DNA from: a virus
Virus record (IMG/VR): IMGVR_UViG_3300012930_000026
Coordinates: 1-28,976 of that record
DNA: 28,976 nucleotides
Reading direction: 5' to 3' (one strand)
The notes below the pieces were generated by a model. It had not been told where the DNA came from. It did no database searches and saw only the letters and a program-made list of their open reading frames with translations. Position 1 is the stretch's first letter, and each line of letters begins with the position of its first letter. Made by a program: the position numbers and the translations under genes. Positions 21,390 to 28,976 of this stretch are shown one piece after another.

Positions 21390-23005
21390 TGTCTGGCACA
21401 GTCATAGAACAGCTCACGACTAAACTCGGTCTCGACGTCTCCGACTTCAAGAAGGGGATCGGTGAGGCCAAGAAGTCTATGGACGACCTGAAGGGCGGTG
21501 CGGAGGAATCTGGCAACGCCATCGGGGGGATGATAGGTGGTGTCGCGAAGAAGGCCACAGGCAGTCTAGGTATGCTCGGGTCGGTGCTCGGCAAGAGCGG
21601 TATGGTCGGACTAGGAATTGGCGCTGCTATCTACATGGGCAAAAAGCTCGATGATGCGCTCTTTAAAGTCGCGGTAAGTTTACGCCAGGTTTCTATCGAG
21701 TCAAAAAACGTCGGGCAGAGCGCTGCGGGTTTACGGAATCTGCAAAATGCTTCGGTTTTGGCGGGCGGGTCTATCGAAGACGCCGCGCAAACCGTGGGCG
21801 ACCTTCAGAAATCTTTATTCAATCTCCGTTTCAACGGGCAGGTATCCGACCAGATCGTAATGCTTTCACGTCTCGGAGTGCAGTTCCAAGACTCGTATGG
21901 CCGCGCTCGCGAGTTTAACGACGTGATGCTGGATACTGCGGCAGCACTTGAGAAAGCTCAAAAGAATGGTGAGATGACTCGCCCGGAAGCGGCAATCTTC
22001 GCTCAACAAGCCGGGTTTACGGGGGGTATGCAGCAGCTAGTATTGTCTGGTCCCGCCGGAGTCCAAGCGGAACTTGCAAAACAGCGTGCTCGAACACAGA
22101 TCAATGACAAGATGATCGGGGCAGGAACAGCGTGGGTGCGCGATAGCGCCAGTATGGGTCAGGCGGGCGAGGCGGAGTTAGGGAACAAAAGTGTCGGGGC
22201 CTTCGGGTACGGACGCGCCGCAGCGGACCGGGGGCTAGAAGCCGCCGGCAAGTACACGATGGATTTCCTCACCGCGGCCGGCGACAAACTCAGCGCCGCG
22301 GTGGACCGTTTGACTAATTTCTTGAGCGGGCTATTTGGTGGCGCTAAACCCCCTGCGGAGCCGGTATCGCAGTTGAGCGGTGTGACCGGTCGCGGTGGCT
22401 CGCGCATGGTGGGCGCGAACGCCTGGCATTCGACGATCGCCGCAGCGGCAAAGCGCAATGGAGTCCCCGAAGAGATTCTTACAGGCCTCATCCGCAAAGA
22501 AAGTAGCTTTGACCCTAGCGCGGTGGGCAAGCCCACTCCGTCCGGTACGGCGCGCGGTATCGCTCAAATTCTTCCCGGAACAGGGAAGGAACTCGGCGTA
22601 ACGCCTGGTCAAAATGCGGCGGCCGATATAGACGCCGCTGCCCGTTACTTAAAGCAACTACATGATCAAGCGGCAACTTCCGGAATGGCGTCTGGAAACG
22701 TCATGCCGTGGGTCGTGGCGACGAGCGCGTATCATGCCGGCATGGGGAATGTGCGCAGCGGAAAGAACATTGGGCCTGAAAGTCTCGCATATTCAGGTCA
22801 AGTGATGCAAGGTCTTCCGGGGTTCGAGGAAGCGGCGCGGGGTTTCCGTCCCGGTTCCGACGGGGCGACGATCACCAACGAAATTCAGATCGATCAAATC
22901 ACCGTTCAAACTCAGGCAACGGACGCCGACGGGATCGCCGGTAGTATCGGTGATGCAGCGCGGCGTAAGTTACTCACGGCGCAAGCCGAAACAGGTATTC
23001 AGTAA
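21389..23005 (+). CDS. tape measure protein with lytic transglycosylase domain
   Basis: This 538-aa protein starts at GTG 21389. The N-terminal half is helical with a hydrophobic Gly-rich segment (GNAIGGMIGGVAKKATGSLG, then GMVGLGIGAAIYMG) and sets tail length. A soluble SLT-type peptidoglycan domain occupies about 345-480 (IAAAAKRNGVPEEILTGLIR, KESSFDPSAV with catalytic Glu371, GIAQILPGTGKELG, AARYLKQLHDQ, SAYHAGMGNV). It would cut the cell wall during injection. The protein is short for a myophage, implying a short tail. The C-terminus (TITNEIQIDQITVQTQATD) is a typical baseplate-binding end. Confidence 0.88.
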   Translation: MSGTVIEQLTTKLGLDVSDFKKGIGEAKKSMDDLKGGAEESGNAIGGMIGGVAKKATGSLGMLGSVLGKSGMVGLGIGAAIYMGKKLDDALFKVAVSLRQVSIESKNVGQSAAGLRNLQNASVLAGGSIEDAAQTVGDLQKSLFNLRFNGQVSDQIVMLSRLGVQFQDSYGRAREFNDVMLDTAAALEKAQKNGEMTRPEAAIFAQQAGFTGGMQQLVLSGPAGVQAELAKQRARTQINDKMIGAGTAWVRDSASMGQAGEAELGNKSVGAFGYGRAAADRGLEAAGKYTMDFLTAAGDKLSAAVDRLTNFLSGLFGGAKPPAEPVSQLSGVTGRGGSRMVGANAWHSTIAAAAKRNGVPEEILTGLIRKESSFDPSAVGKPTPSGTARGIAQILPGTGKELGVTPGQNAAADIDAAARYLKQLHDQAATSGMASGNVMPWVVATSAYHAGMGNVRSGKNIGPESLAYSGQVMQGLPGFEEAARGFRPGSDGATITNEIQIDQITVQTQATDADGIAGSIGDAARRKLLTAQAETGIQ

Positions 23006-23715
23006 TGCCGCGTATTCAATTTCCAAACGTGCCAAATGTGCCCGGAGTGCCGCAGCTGTTGCGCCGGCTTCCGAGTGCGCCGCCGACGATCATCGCTACG
23101 ATCGCGGGCGCTGCATCGCTCGTTCGTGCGTTTCTATCCAAGAGCCAATGGGGTGTCTTCGCTCACGTCGAGCCGAGTACAGGCGAAACTACCCGAGCGC
23201 CCGATGGGACTGTTCGACTTCCCGAAGTGATCGTGGTCGCGAAGCGCGTGCCGGTAGTGACTCCGGACAGCTTCCTCACTTTCGATTTCAACCAAGATTG
23301 GAGTGTATCGACGGCGCCCACTCAGAAAGGCGCATTTGCCGATTACAATCGTGTCGCGAGTCCGTTTGAAATTCAGCTACGGATGTTCAAAGGCGGCACG
23401 CTCACGGAACGTAAAAACTTTCTGCAACAGATCGATGATCTCGGTACGACGAAGCTCTACGATATTTTCACACCCGAGAAGACTTACTTGAATTGCAATT
23501 TCATTCGCGCGGAAATTTCGCGGAAAGGTGAAAAGGGCGCTTACCAGTTGAATATGGTGGACGTGTTCTTCCGTGAGATTCGTCAGATCGTGCCAGCATA
23601 TACGAAGACCGTGATCGCTGCTCCGGCAGATCCGTCGGCCCGGCAGCAACAAAACAATGGCACGCAGCGGGGAGTTGCGACGACAACGACACCTCCTCCC
23701 TCGGTGACGCGATGA
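23005..23715 (+). CDS. Dit-like/baseplate protein
   Basis: This 236-aa protein overlaps the tape measure stop (TAATG). After a Pro-rich N-terminus (FPNVPNVPGVPQLLRRLP) it has a domain resembling Dit-like baseplate proteins (DYNRVASPFEIQLRMFKGGT, then LTERKNFLQQIDDL, then LYDIFTPEKTYLNCNFIRAE, then YQLNMVDVFFREIRQI). The C-terminal 45 residues are low-complexity. It probably connects tube and hub. The assignment rests on position plus these blocks. Confidence 0.75.
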   Translation: MPRIQFPNVPNVPGVPQLLRRLPSAPPTIIATIAGAASLVRAFLSKSQWGVFAHVEPSTGETTRAPDGTVRLPEVIVVAKRVPVVTPDSFLTFDFNQDWSVSTAPTQKGAFADYNRVASPFEIQLRMFKGGTLTERKNFLQQIDDLGTTKLYDIFTPEKTYLNCNFIRAEISRKGEKGAYQLNMVDVFFREIRQIVPAYTKTVIAAPADPSARQQQNNGTQRGVATTTTPPPSVTR

Positions 23716-24014
23716 TTCAAATTCCTCTTTCAGCTATCCCGAGTCAGAGCCTGTCGATTCGGTTGGGCGGGCAGCCGTGCCAGATCGCTTTGCGACAGAA
23801 CGGCGCGTTCCTCTACTTCACGCTTCTCTTGAACAACGTTCCGATCGTCACATATCGAGCATGCTGCAATCGACAACGCCTATTAATTGACGCCAAGTAT
23901 AAGGGGTTTATCGGCGACTTTATGTTCGTCGATCAGTCTCCTGCGGACGAGCCACCAGCGTTCGAGGGATTGAACACCCGTTGGATTTTCTACTACCTCT
24001 CTGCCAATGAGTGA
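23712..24014 (+). CDS. baseplate plug protein (Pam3 gp18-like)
   Basis: This 100-aa protein starts within the previous gene's stop (ATGA). Sequence IPSQSLSIRLGGQPCQIALR, then LYFTLLLNNVPIVTYRACC, then KGFIGDFMFVDQSPADEPPA fits the small plug proteins that close the tube tip in simple contractile baseplates. It is followed by a short zinc-finger ORF and then the hub. Confidence 0.8.
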   Translation: MIQIPLSAIPSQSLSIRLGGQPCQIALRQNGAFLYFTLLLNNVPIVTYRACCNRQRLLIDAKYKGFIGDFMFVDQSPADEPPAFEGLNTRWIFYYLSANE

Positions 24015-24159
24015 TATCACTTGTCCTTTCTGCGGCGAAACTGAGTTCGACAAAGTCGGGCTGAAATCGCATTTGCAGCGCGGCTACTGCGAGCCGTTTG
24101 AGTCGCTTGAAAGGCTTCCCCGTCTTTTCACCCCACACGTAGTTGACGCCGATGAGTAG
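24007..24159 (+). CDS. 50-aa zinc-finger mini-protein between plug and hub
   Basis: A 50-codon ORF (MSDITCPFCGETEF, then DKVGLKSHLQRGYCEPF, ending in VVDADE) overlaps the plug gene end by 8 bases and the hub start by 8 bases. C6-x2-C9 and H22-x5-C28 form a C2HC-type zinc-binding pattern, with FDKVGLKSHLQ like a classic finger helix. Both overlaps and the intact metal site support it as real. It could be a baseplate assembly factor, a DNA-binding regulator or a metal-binding wedge; function is unknown. Confidence 0.7.
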   Translation: MSDITCPFCGETEFDKVGLKSHLQRGYCEPFESLERLPRLFTPHVVDADE

Positions 24160-25024
24160 CTTCACGGTCAAGCGACTGCGCATCACGTTGATTCTCGCTG
24201 CGAATGCGAACATATCGTTTACATCCACCGGTGACAACACGCTCATCCTTGTAGGTAATCGGGTCTCTGCTAAAGTGATGTCGAACGCTCGGCAAGCAAC
24301 GCAGATGTCGATCCGCATTTGGGGAATGCTTCTAGCCGACATGGACGCGATGACCGCTGCGTGGATTGACCCCGCCTCGATTCGGAACAACATGATTACG
24401 CTCGAAGCCGATAACGGCGATGGATTTCGTCCCGTGTTTCAAGGGACGATCCTCGAAGCGCAACCGGATTTTCGTTCGGCTCCCGACGTACCGTTTCAAA
24501 TACTTGCGACGATTCGGTATTTTGAACAGATCAATATCATCGAGCCCTTGAGCTATAAGGGCGACGTTGATATCGCCGTGATCGGCCGCTACCTGGCCGG
24601 TAAGTTGGATATGAACTACGACCAAGCTCCGAATATGAAAGCGACGCTCACCGATCCGTACTTTCCAGGCTCATTGTGGGTGCAACTCAACAATGCGTGT
24701 AAAGCTGCGCGCGTCGATTACTATTTCCTCGGCGACCGGCTTGTGTTCACGCCAATTGGAGAAGTGTTCGATGCGAAGCCGGCGGTGGTGCTCTCTCCCG
24801 ATACGGGATTGCTAGGTTACCCAATCTACTCGCGACGTGGGCTTCAGGTCACGGCGATTTTCGATTCAGCGTTCCTGTGCGGAACGGCAATTGAGATCAA
24901 AGAGAGTTTGGTGAAGGGTGCCAATGGCCGGTGGTTCCCTTACGCAATCGAACATTCGCTCGAAGCGGAACTTCCAAATGGCAAATGGATCAGCTCGCTC
25001 AATTGCCTTCGAGCCGGATCATGA
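24152..25024 (+). CDS. baseplate hub protein
   Basis: This 290-aa protein starts at ATG 24152; an upstream TTG at 24143 is less likely. It has the form of hub proteins of small contractile phages (FTVKRLRITLILAANANISF, RQATQMSIRIWGMLLADMDA, GFRPVFQGTILEAQPDFRSA, then RGLQVTAIFDSAFLCGTAIE). These form the ring between tube and spike. It overlaps the spike gene by ATGA. Confidence 0.8.
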   Translation: MSSFTVKRLRITLILAANANISFTSTGDNTLILVGNRVSAKVMSNARQATQMSIRIWGMLLADMDAMTAAWIDPASIRNNMITLEADNGDGFRPVFQGTILEAQPDFRSAPDVPFQILATIRYFEQINIIEPLSYKGDVDIAVIGRYLAGKLDMNYDQAPNMKATLTDPYFPGSLWVQLNNACKAARVDYYFLGDRLVFTPIGEVFDAKPAVVLSPDTGLLGYPIYSRRGLQVTAIFDSAFLCGTAIEIKESLVKGANGRWFPYAIEHSLEAELPNGKWISSLNCLRAGS

Positions 25025-25794
25025 ACGAAGCTACCTCCCAACAAACAGCATCTGACTCGGCTACCGAGTTTGCGACGCTCCAATTCATCATTGCATCGTA
25101 CGTGGCGCAATTAGCGACCGCTACCCTGGTCCGGGTGGTCTCCTGCACGAATTCGGGCGGGGTCTCCCCGTGGGGAATGGTCGACGTGCAGCCCGTGATC
25201 GCACAGCTCGCCGGAGACAATACAGCGGTCCAGCATCAACGCTTGTTCCGGTTGCCTTACTGTCGCATCCAGGGTGGGAAGAACGCAGTAATCATCGATC
25301 CTGAGGCTGGGGACCTGGGCGTGGCTATCTTCGCATCTCGAGACATTAGCTCTCTGAAGAAGCAGGAGGCCATCGATCAGGTGGCCTCGGGCGATCTCCG
25401 CGGCGTAACCCCCTCAAGTGATCGCCAATTCAGCATGGCGGACGGATTATACTTGGGTGGCGTCCTTAACGGGACCCCTGAGCAATTCGTTCGATTCAGC
25501 ACAGGGCAGATCGAGGTACTTGCTACGATGAAGATTCGTCTCGTGGCACCGACGGTCGAGATCGCCGCGAGCACCAAATTTCAAGTCGATGCCGGTGAGA
25601 TCGCGGAGACAGCCGACGGCAGCTTCACCGTGAACGCGGATACGATTTCGGAGACGGCGGATAGCGCGATTACGATCGATTCGCCGTCGAACGACATCAA
25701 AGGTGGTGGCACCAAGATCGACAACAAGCCGTTCTTGCCGCATACACATAGCGGCGTCACGCCGGGCGGCGGGACATCTGGACCAGTGGTATGA
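25021..25794 (+). CDS. Gp138-like membrane-puncturing spike
   Basis: This 257-aa protein starts at ATG 25021. The N-terminal OB-like domain fits Gp138_N (TLVRVVSCTNSGGVSPWGMV, then DVQPVIAQL, then IQGGKNAVIIDPEAGDLGVA, then FASRDIS). The C-terminal half is a beta-helix with repeating short motifs (VEIAASTKFQVDAGEIAETA) and ends in the tip sequence FLPHTHSGVTPGGGTSGPVV, whose HxH may bind iron as in other spike tips. It pierces the outer membrane on sheath contraction. Confidence 0.88.
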   Translation: MNEATSQQTASDSATEFATLQFIIASYVAQLATATLVRVVSCTNSGGVSPWGMVDVQPVIAQLAGDNTAVQHQRLFRLPYCRIQGGKNAVIIDPEAGDLGVAIFASRDISSLKKQEAIDQVASGDLRGVTPSSDRQFSMADGLYLGGVLNGTPEQFVRFSTGQIEVLATMKIRLVAPTVEIAASTKFQVDAGEIAETADGSFTVNADTISETADSAITIDSPSNDIKGGGTKIDNKPFLPHTHSGVTPGGGTSGPVV

Positions 25795-26147
25795 AGACTG
25801 CACTTCTCGATATTACGGAATGGGACATCGTGCTCGACGCGGCGGGAAACCTCGCGATTGCGACGGAGCCCTATCAGTTTGCGCAGGATGTCGCCAGCGC
25901 GATCAAATTATTCCTCGGCGAACTTTGGTACGATATCAACAAGGGTGTTCCGTATTTTACGGATGTTCTGGGACATAACCCGCCAATCACGTATTTCCAG
26001 GCGCTCATGGAGGCGGCGGCGCTCACGGTGCCGGGCGTCATGGCGGCGACTTGCAATATCTTTCAACTTGAGAACCGCACCCTCTCGGGCGAGGTTCGTT
26101 TCACAACCGCTACCGGCCAAACCGGCATCGTGGCGATAGGCGCATAG
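25791..26147 (+). CDS. gp25-like baseplate wedge protein
   Basis: This 118-aa protein is gp25/W-like: LDITEWDIVLDAAGNLAIAT, QFAQDVASAIKLFLGELWYD, INKGVPYFTDVLGH, and a C-terminal beta segment RTLSGEVRFTTATGQTGIV. It forms part of the baseplate wedge with the J-like protein encoded next. ATG 25791 overlaps the spike stop (ATGA). Confidence 0.88.
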   Translation: MKTALLDITEWDIVLDAAGNLAIATEPYQFAQDVASAIKLFLGELWYDINKGVPYFTDVLGHNPPITYFQALMEAAALTVPGVMAATCNIFQLENRTLSGEVRFTTATGQTGIVAIGA

Positions 26148-26149
26148 GC

Positions 26150-27364
26150 ATGAGCACGAACGTACCAAAAATTCAATTCACTCTGACAGGGCTTACTGTT
26201 CCACCAGTGTCGGCGATCCTCGACGGCGTGTTGACGGATTGGGATACGGCGTTTGGCGGCGGGATGAACAAGTCCCTCGAAACTCCCCAAGGACAAATTT
26301 GCAGCTCGACCGCTGCGATCATCGCAGACAACAACGCAGTGATGGCGGAGCTTGTGAACCAGATCGATCCGGATACGGCGTCGGGATTCATGCAGGATTG
26401 CATCGCGCGTATCTACTTCATCGATCGCATTCCCGGCGCACCGACGGTTGTCGACTGCGTCGTGACCGGCGCGCTCGGGACGATCATCCCAATCGGTGCG
26501 CAAGCGCAAGACACGAGCGGCAACATCTATAGCTCACTCCAGCTCGTGACGATTCCGGTGGGCGGCTCGATCTCCTGCCAGTTTGCGAACGTGGTGGACG
26601 GTCCGATCCCGTGTCCCGCAACGACGCTGAATGCTATTTATCGGGCGATCCCTGGATGGGACGCGATCAACAACGTGTCCGGCGGCGTCCTCGGGCAGAA
26701 CGTGGAAACGCAAGCCGCGTTCGCGTATCGCCGCGCTCAATCCGTTGCGCTCAATGCGCAAGGATCGTTGCAGGCGGTTTATGCCGCAGTGTTCGACGTC
26801 GAGGACGTTGACGACGTGTACGTATTTGAGAATTTTACGAACGGCACAATCCTAGTCGGGTCGACGGATTATCCCTTGGTAGCTCATTCGCTTCTCGTGT
26901 CGGTGGTCGGCGGCACCGACACGGATGTTGCGAATGCGATCTTCACGAAGAAATCTCCGGGCTGCGACATGAATGGCAACACGCCGGTCGTCGTGTTCGA
27001 CACGAGCGGTTACGACCCGCCGTTTCCGCAGTACCCGATCACGTTCCTGCGACCTGATCCATTGGCATTCAAATTTATCGTGAACATACAGGACAGTCCG
27101 GGGCTGCCCAGCAATATCACTGACCTCGTGAAAGCGGCGGTGATAGACACATTCAACGGAATCTCAAATGGCGGAAACCGAATACGCATCGGTTCGTTGC
27201 TTCTCGCATCTAAGTTCTACCGAGAAATTCTGGACATCGGTCCGGAAGTCTCATTGCTATCCGTATTCTTGGGGCCGGTCACGGCGGATCAAACCTCGTT
27301 CTTGATTGGTGTCGACCAAGCCCCCACCGTTGACGCCGCGGACATCTCTGTCGTACTCGTATGA
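26150..27364 (+). CDS. baseplate J-like wedge protein
   Basis: This 404-aa protein fits the Baseplate_J family (VTGALGTIIPIGAQAQDTSG, then SIPVGG as IPVGGSISCQFANV, then NVSGGVLGQNVETQAAFAYR, then RRAQSVALNAQGSLQAVYAA, with VDDVYVFENFTNG). It builds the baseplate wedge that triggers sheath contraction. It starts two bases after the gp25-like stop and overlaps the DUF2612 gene by ATGA. Confidence 0.9.
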   Translation: MSTNVPKIQFTLTGLTVPPVSAILDGVLTDWDTAFGGGMNKSLETPQGQICSSTAAIIADNNAVMAELVNQIDPDTASGFMQDCIARIYFIDRIPGAPTVVDCVVTGALGTIIPIGAQAQDTSGNIYSSLQLVTIPVGGSISCQFANVVDGPIPCPATTLNAIYRAIPGWDAINNVSGGVLGQNVETQAAFAYRRAQSVALNAQGSLQAVYAAVFDVEDVDDVYVFENFTNGTILVGSTDYPLVAHSLLVSVVGGTDTDVANAIFTKKSPGCDMNGNTPVVVFDTSGYDPPFPQYPITFLRPDPLAFKFIVNIQDSPGLPSNITDLVKAAVIDTFNGISNGGNRIRIGSLLLASKFYREILDIGPEVSLLSVFLGPVTADQTSFLIGVDQAPTVDAADISVVLV

Positions 27365-28014
27365 TCGACCACGGCCGAACAATTATTTCGCAGTACGGAG
27401 TGGCGCTGACGCTCCAAGCGATCATTGAGGACCTCAATGACGCTCTCGATCCGCGAGTCAATGTCGCTGAGTTCCAAGATGCAATCTGGAACGTCAACAC
27501 GGCGACAGGTTTCGGTCTCGATATATGGGGGAAGATCGTCGGTATCTCACGGCTGTTACGCATCCCAGGGAATCTAAACACGTTCGGGTTCACGAATACC
27601 TCGGTTCCCGCCGATTGGCGTCCTTTCGGCCAAGGGACGTTCTATACGGGCACTACGACGTCGCAGACCTTCCTACTGCCCGATGACGCCTATCGGACCT
27701 TGGTGCTCACAAAAGCCCTGGCAAACATCGTGCGGACCACTTCGCCGGCCATCAATGCGCTCTTACGCAATCTATTCCCTGGTCGCGGACGATGCTATGT
27801 CATTGATTCCGGCGGCATGGCTATGGTCTTCGTTTTTGAATTTGACTTATCGATGGTAGAATATGCGATATTGACGCAGTCCGGGGTTTTGCCTCATCCG
27901 ACTGGCGTGCGATATTCCGTGACCGTCATTCCGACCGGAGGCACGTTTGGCTTTGCGGAACAGGATGCGCTACCGTTCAACGATGGAACGTTCAATATGC
28001 CTCCAACTCCTTGA
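27361..28014 (+). CDS. baseplate/tail protein, DUF2612 family
   Basis: This 217-aa protein fits DUF2612: LQAIIEDLNDALDPRVNVAE, then FQDAIWNVNTATGFGLDIWG, KIVGISRLLRIPG, then DDAYRTLVLTKALANIVRTT, then SPAINALLRNLFPGRGRCYV, and a C-terminal MVFVFEFDLSMVEYAILTQS. In related phages it is the wedge component that holds the tail fibre, like P2 gpI. The next gene is a fibre. Confidence 0.87.
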   Translation: MIDHGRTIISQYGVALTLQAIIEDLNDALDPRVNVAEFQDAIWNVNTATGFGLDIWGKIVGISRLLRIPGNLNTFGFTNTSVPADWRPFGQGTFYTGTTTSQTFLLPDDAYRTLVLTKALANIVRTTSPAINALLRNLFPGRGRCYVIDSGGMAMVFVFEFDLSMVEYAILTQSGVLPHPTGVRYSVTVIPTGGTFGFAEQDALPFNDGTFNMPPTP

Positions 28015-28023
28015 GCCTGAGCT

Positions 28024-28976
28024 ATGCCAATCCCAGCAACAGTGTTTCTCCCGCAGCCGTTCGCTAATAACGCGGACCCGGCGTTTATCAATTCGATACC
28101 TAACACCGGCGGCGTTGGCCCGGAGGCAACGTGGAATCTCGGCTTTCCGCCAACCACGATGCAGGAAGAGGTCAGCGGGGGGAAACCGCCACTAGGCCAA
28201 GACTTCAACGGCATTTTGAACGCGTTGAGCACGCACGTATTCGCGCAGCAGGCGGGCCAACTCTATCGCTACGCCGCGAACGTATCGACTGCGATCGGTG
28301 GGTACCCGGTGGGGACAATGTTGGGAATGGCCGACGGTGCCGGGGCTTGGCTGAACTTAAATGCGGCGAATACCACGGACCCCGACGGCGGCAGTCCTTC
28401 GGGTTGGTTTCCGATTTTTGCCCCAGGCATTACTCCAGTTACCACTACTGGGGGGACCACAACGTTAACAGCGGAACAAAGTCGCAGAGGTATAATTTAT
28501 ATTGGCGGCGCATTGGCGAGCAATGCTTTCGTCAATTTTCCCGATTACACATCTGGACAACGTTGGCTCATAGCCAACAACACCTCTGGATCTTTCACGC
28601 TAACTGTAAAAACTACCTCTGGAAGCGGCCCTATTATTCCGCAAGGGGGAACTAACGCGCCGACCGAAGTGTATAGCAACGGAACAAACCTGCACCCAAC
28701 GGTAGCGCCGCTCAGTATCCCGATCGACCAGGCTCCGACAGCGCTAACCATCGCGCAACGGACGAATGCGGGCTACCTGCTTGCGGCTTACTTCAATCAG
28801 AATAGCGCTTTAGAAAACCCAGCTGTCGGTTCTATTTTCGTGCAGAACGCAGCGGCTGACGGGTATTTACGCAAAATCAGCATTCTCAATTTCGAAGCAC
28901 AATTGATCTTGTCGAATATCAGTGGGCAGGTCGTCGACGCGCAAGTGCCGGTAAGTGCCGTCAATCAATACCGATC
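28024..28976 (+). CDS. tail fibre protein, N-terminal part (cut by window end)
   Basis: An open frame from ATG 28024 runs to the window end (317 codons, no stop). The first 100 residues have the phage tail-fibre attachment style: VFLPQPFANNADPAFINSIP, WNLGFPPTTMQEEVSGGKPP, LGQDFNGILNALSTHVFAQQ, AGQLYRYAANVS, VGTMLGMADGAGAWLNL. The rest is Ser/Thr/Gly-rich beta sequence. It should carry host-receptor recognition in the missing part. It begins nine bases after the DUF2612 stop. Confidence 0.8.
   Translation, partial: MPIPATVFLPQPFANNADPAFINSIPNTGGVGPEATWNLGFPPTTMQEEVSGGKPPLGQDFNGILNALSTHVFAQQAGQLYRYAANVSTAIGGYPVGTMLGMADGAGAWLNLNAANTTDPDGGSPSGWFPIFAPGITPVTTTGGTTTLTAEQSRRGIIYIGGALASNAFVNFPDYTSGQRWLIANNTSGSFTLTVKTTSGSGPIIPQGGTNAPTEVYSNGTNLHPTVAPLSIPIDQAPTALTIAQRTNAGYLLAAYFNQNSALENPAVGSIFVQNAAADGYLRKISILNFEAQLILSNISGQVVDAQVPVSAVNQYR

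Overview
The window is the left, morphogenesis half of a contractile-tailed double-stranded DNA phage (myovirus type) that infects a Gram-negative bacterium. Every gene I can support lies on the + strand, mostly with ATGA or TAATG overlaps. The Gram-negative host is inferred from an embedded Rz/Rz1-type spanin pair whose second member has a lipobox. The moderate GC content and the fibre style would suit a Burkholderiales or other Pseudomonadota host, but nothing in the sequence proves the host. There is no integrase, repressor, tRNA, CRISPR array or insertion sequence.

Region 1 (1-844) has no convincing gene. It holds 3.3 tandem copies of a 22-bp unit, two strong inverted repeats, a 40-bp-spaced direct repeat, an AT-rich stretch with scattered TCAAAT/ATTTGA motifs, and a good sigma70-like promoter (807-835) ending just before the first gene. 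Its place next to HNH and terminase genes makes it a candidate packaging (cos/pac), replication or early regulatory region.

Region 2 (845-6192) is DNA packaging: an HNH nuclease, a second truncated HNH copy in another frame, terminase small subunit, a small Cys-rich protein, terminase large subunit and a DUF1073-type portal.

Region 3 (6189-11729) interrupts the usual portal-to-protease order. First comes a lysis cassette: a holin-like protein, Rz and an embedded Rz1, with no endolysin visible. Next is an accessory block: an SPFH/Band 7 protein, then (behind a probable promoter) a 95-aa protein and a metallophosphoesterase resembling T5 A1, a four-helix membrane protein, a dATP/dGTP diphosphohydrolase-like protein, a small unknown, a cupin-like protein and a GT-A glycosyltransferase. 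This is the most likely home of little-described biology in the window.

Region 4 (11762-18742) is head and neck: a DUF2213 protease with scaffold-like tail, two related cement/decoration proteins flanking the DUF2184 major capsid protein, a DUF4054 head-tail connector, a tail-completion protein, a fibre-like protein with a Sec signal peptide, and a neck/tail terminator.

Region 5 (18739-28976) is tail and baseplate: DUF3383 sheath, DUF3277 tube, a tail assembly chaperone with a -1 frameshift extension, a short tape measure carrying a lytic transglycosylase domain, a Dit-like protein, baseplate plug, a 50-aa zinc-finger ORF, hub, Gp138-type spike, gp25-like protein, J-like wedge, DUF2612 protein and a tail fibre that runs off the window. 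Family names come from recognising sequence patterns, not from a database search.
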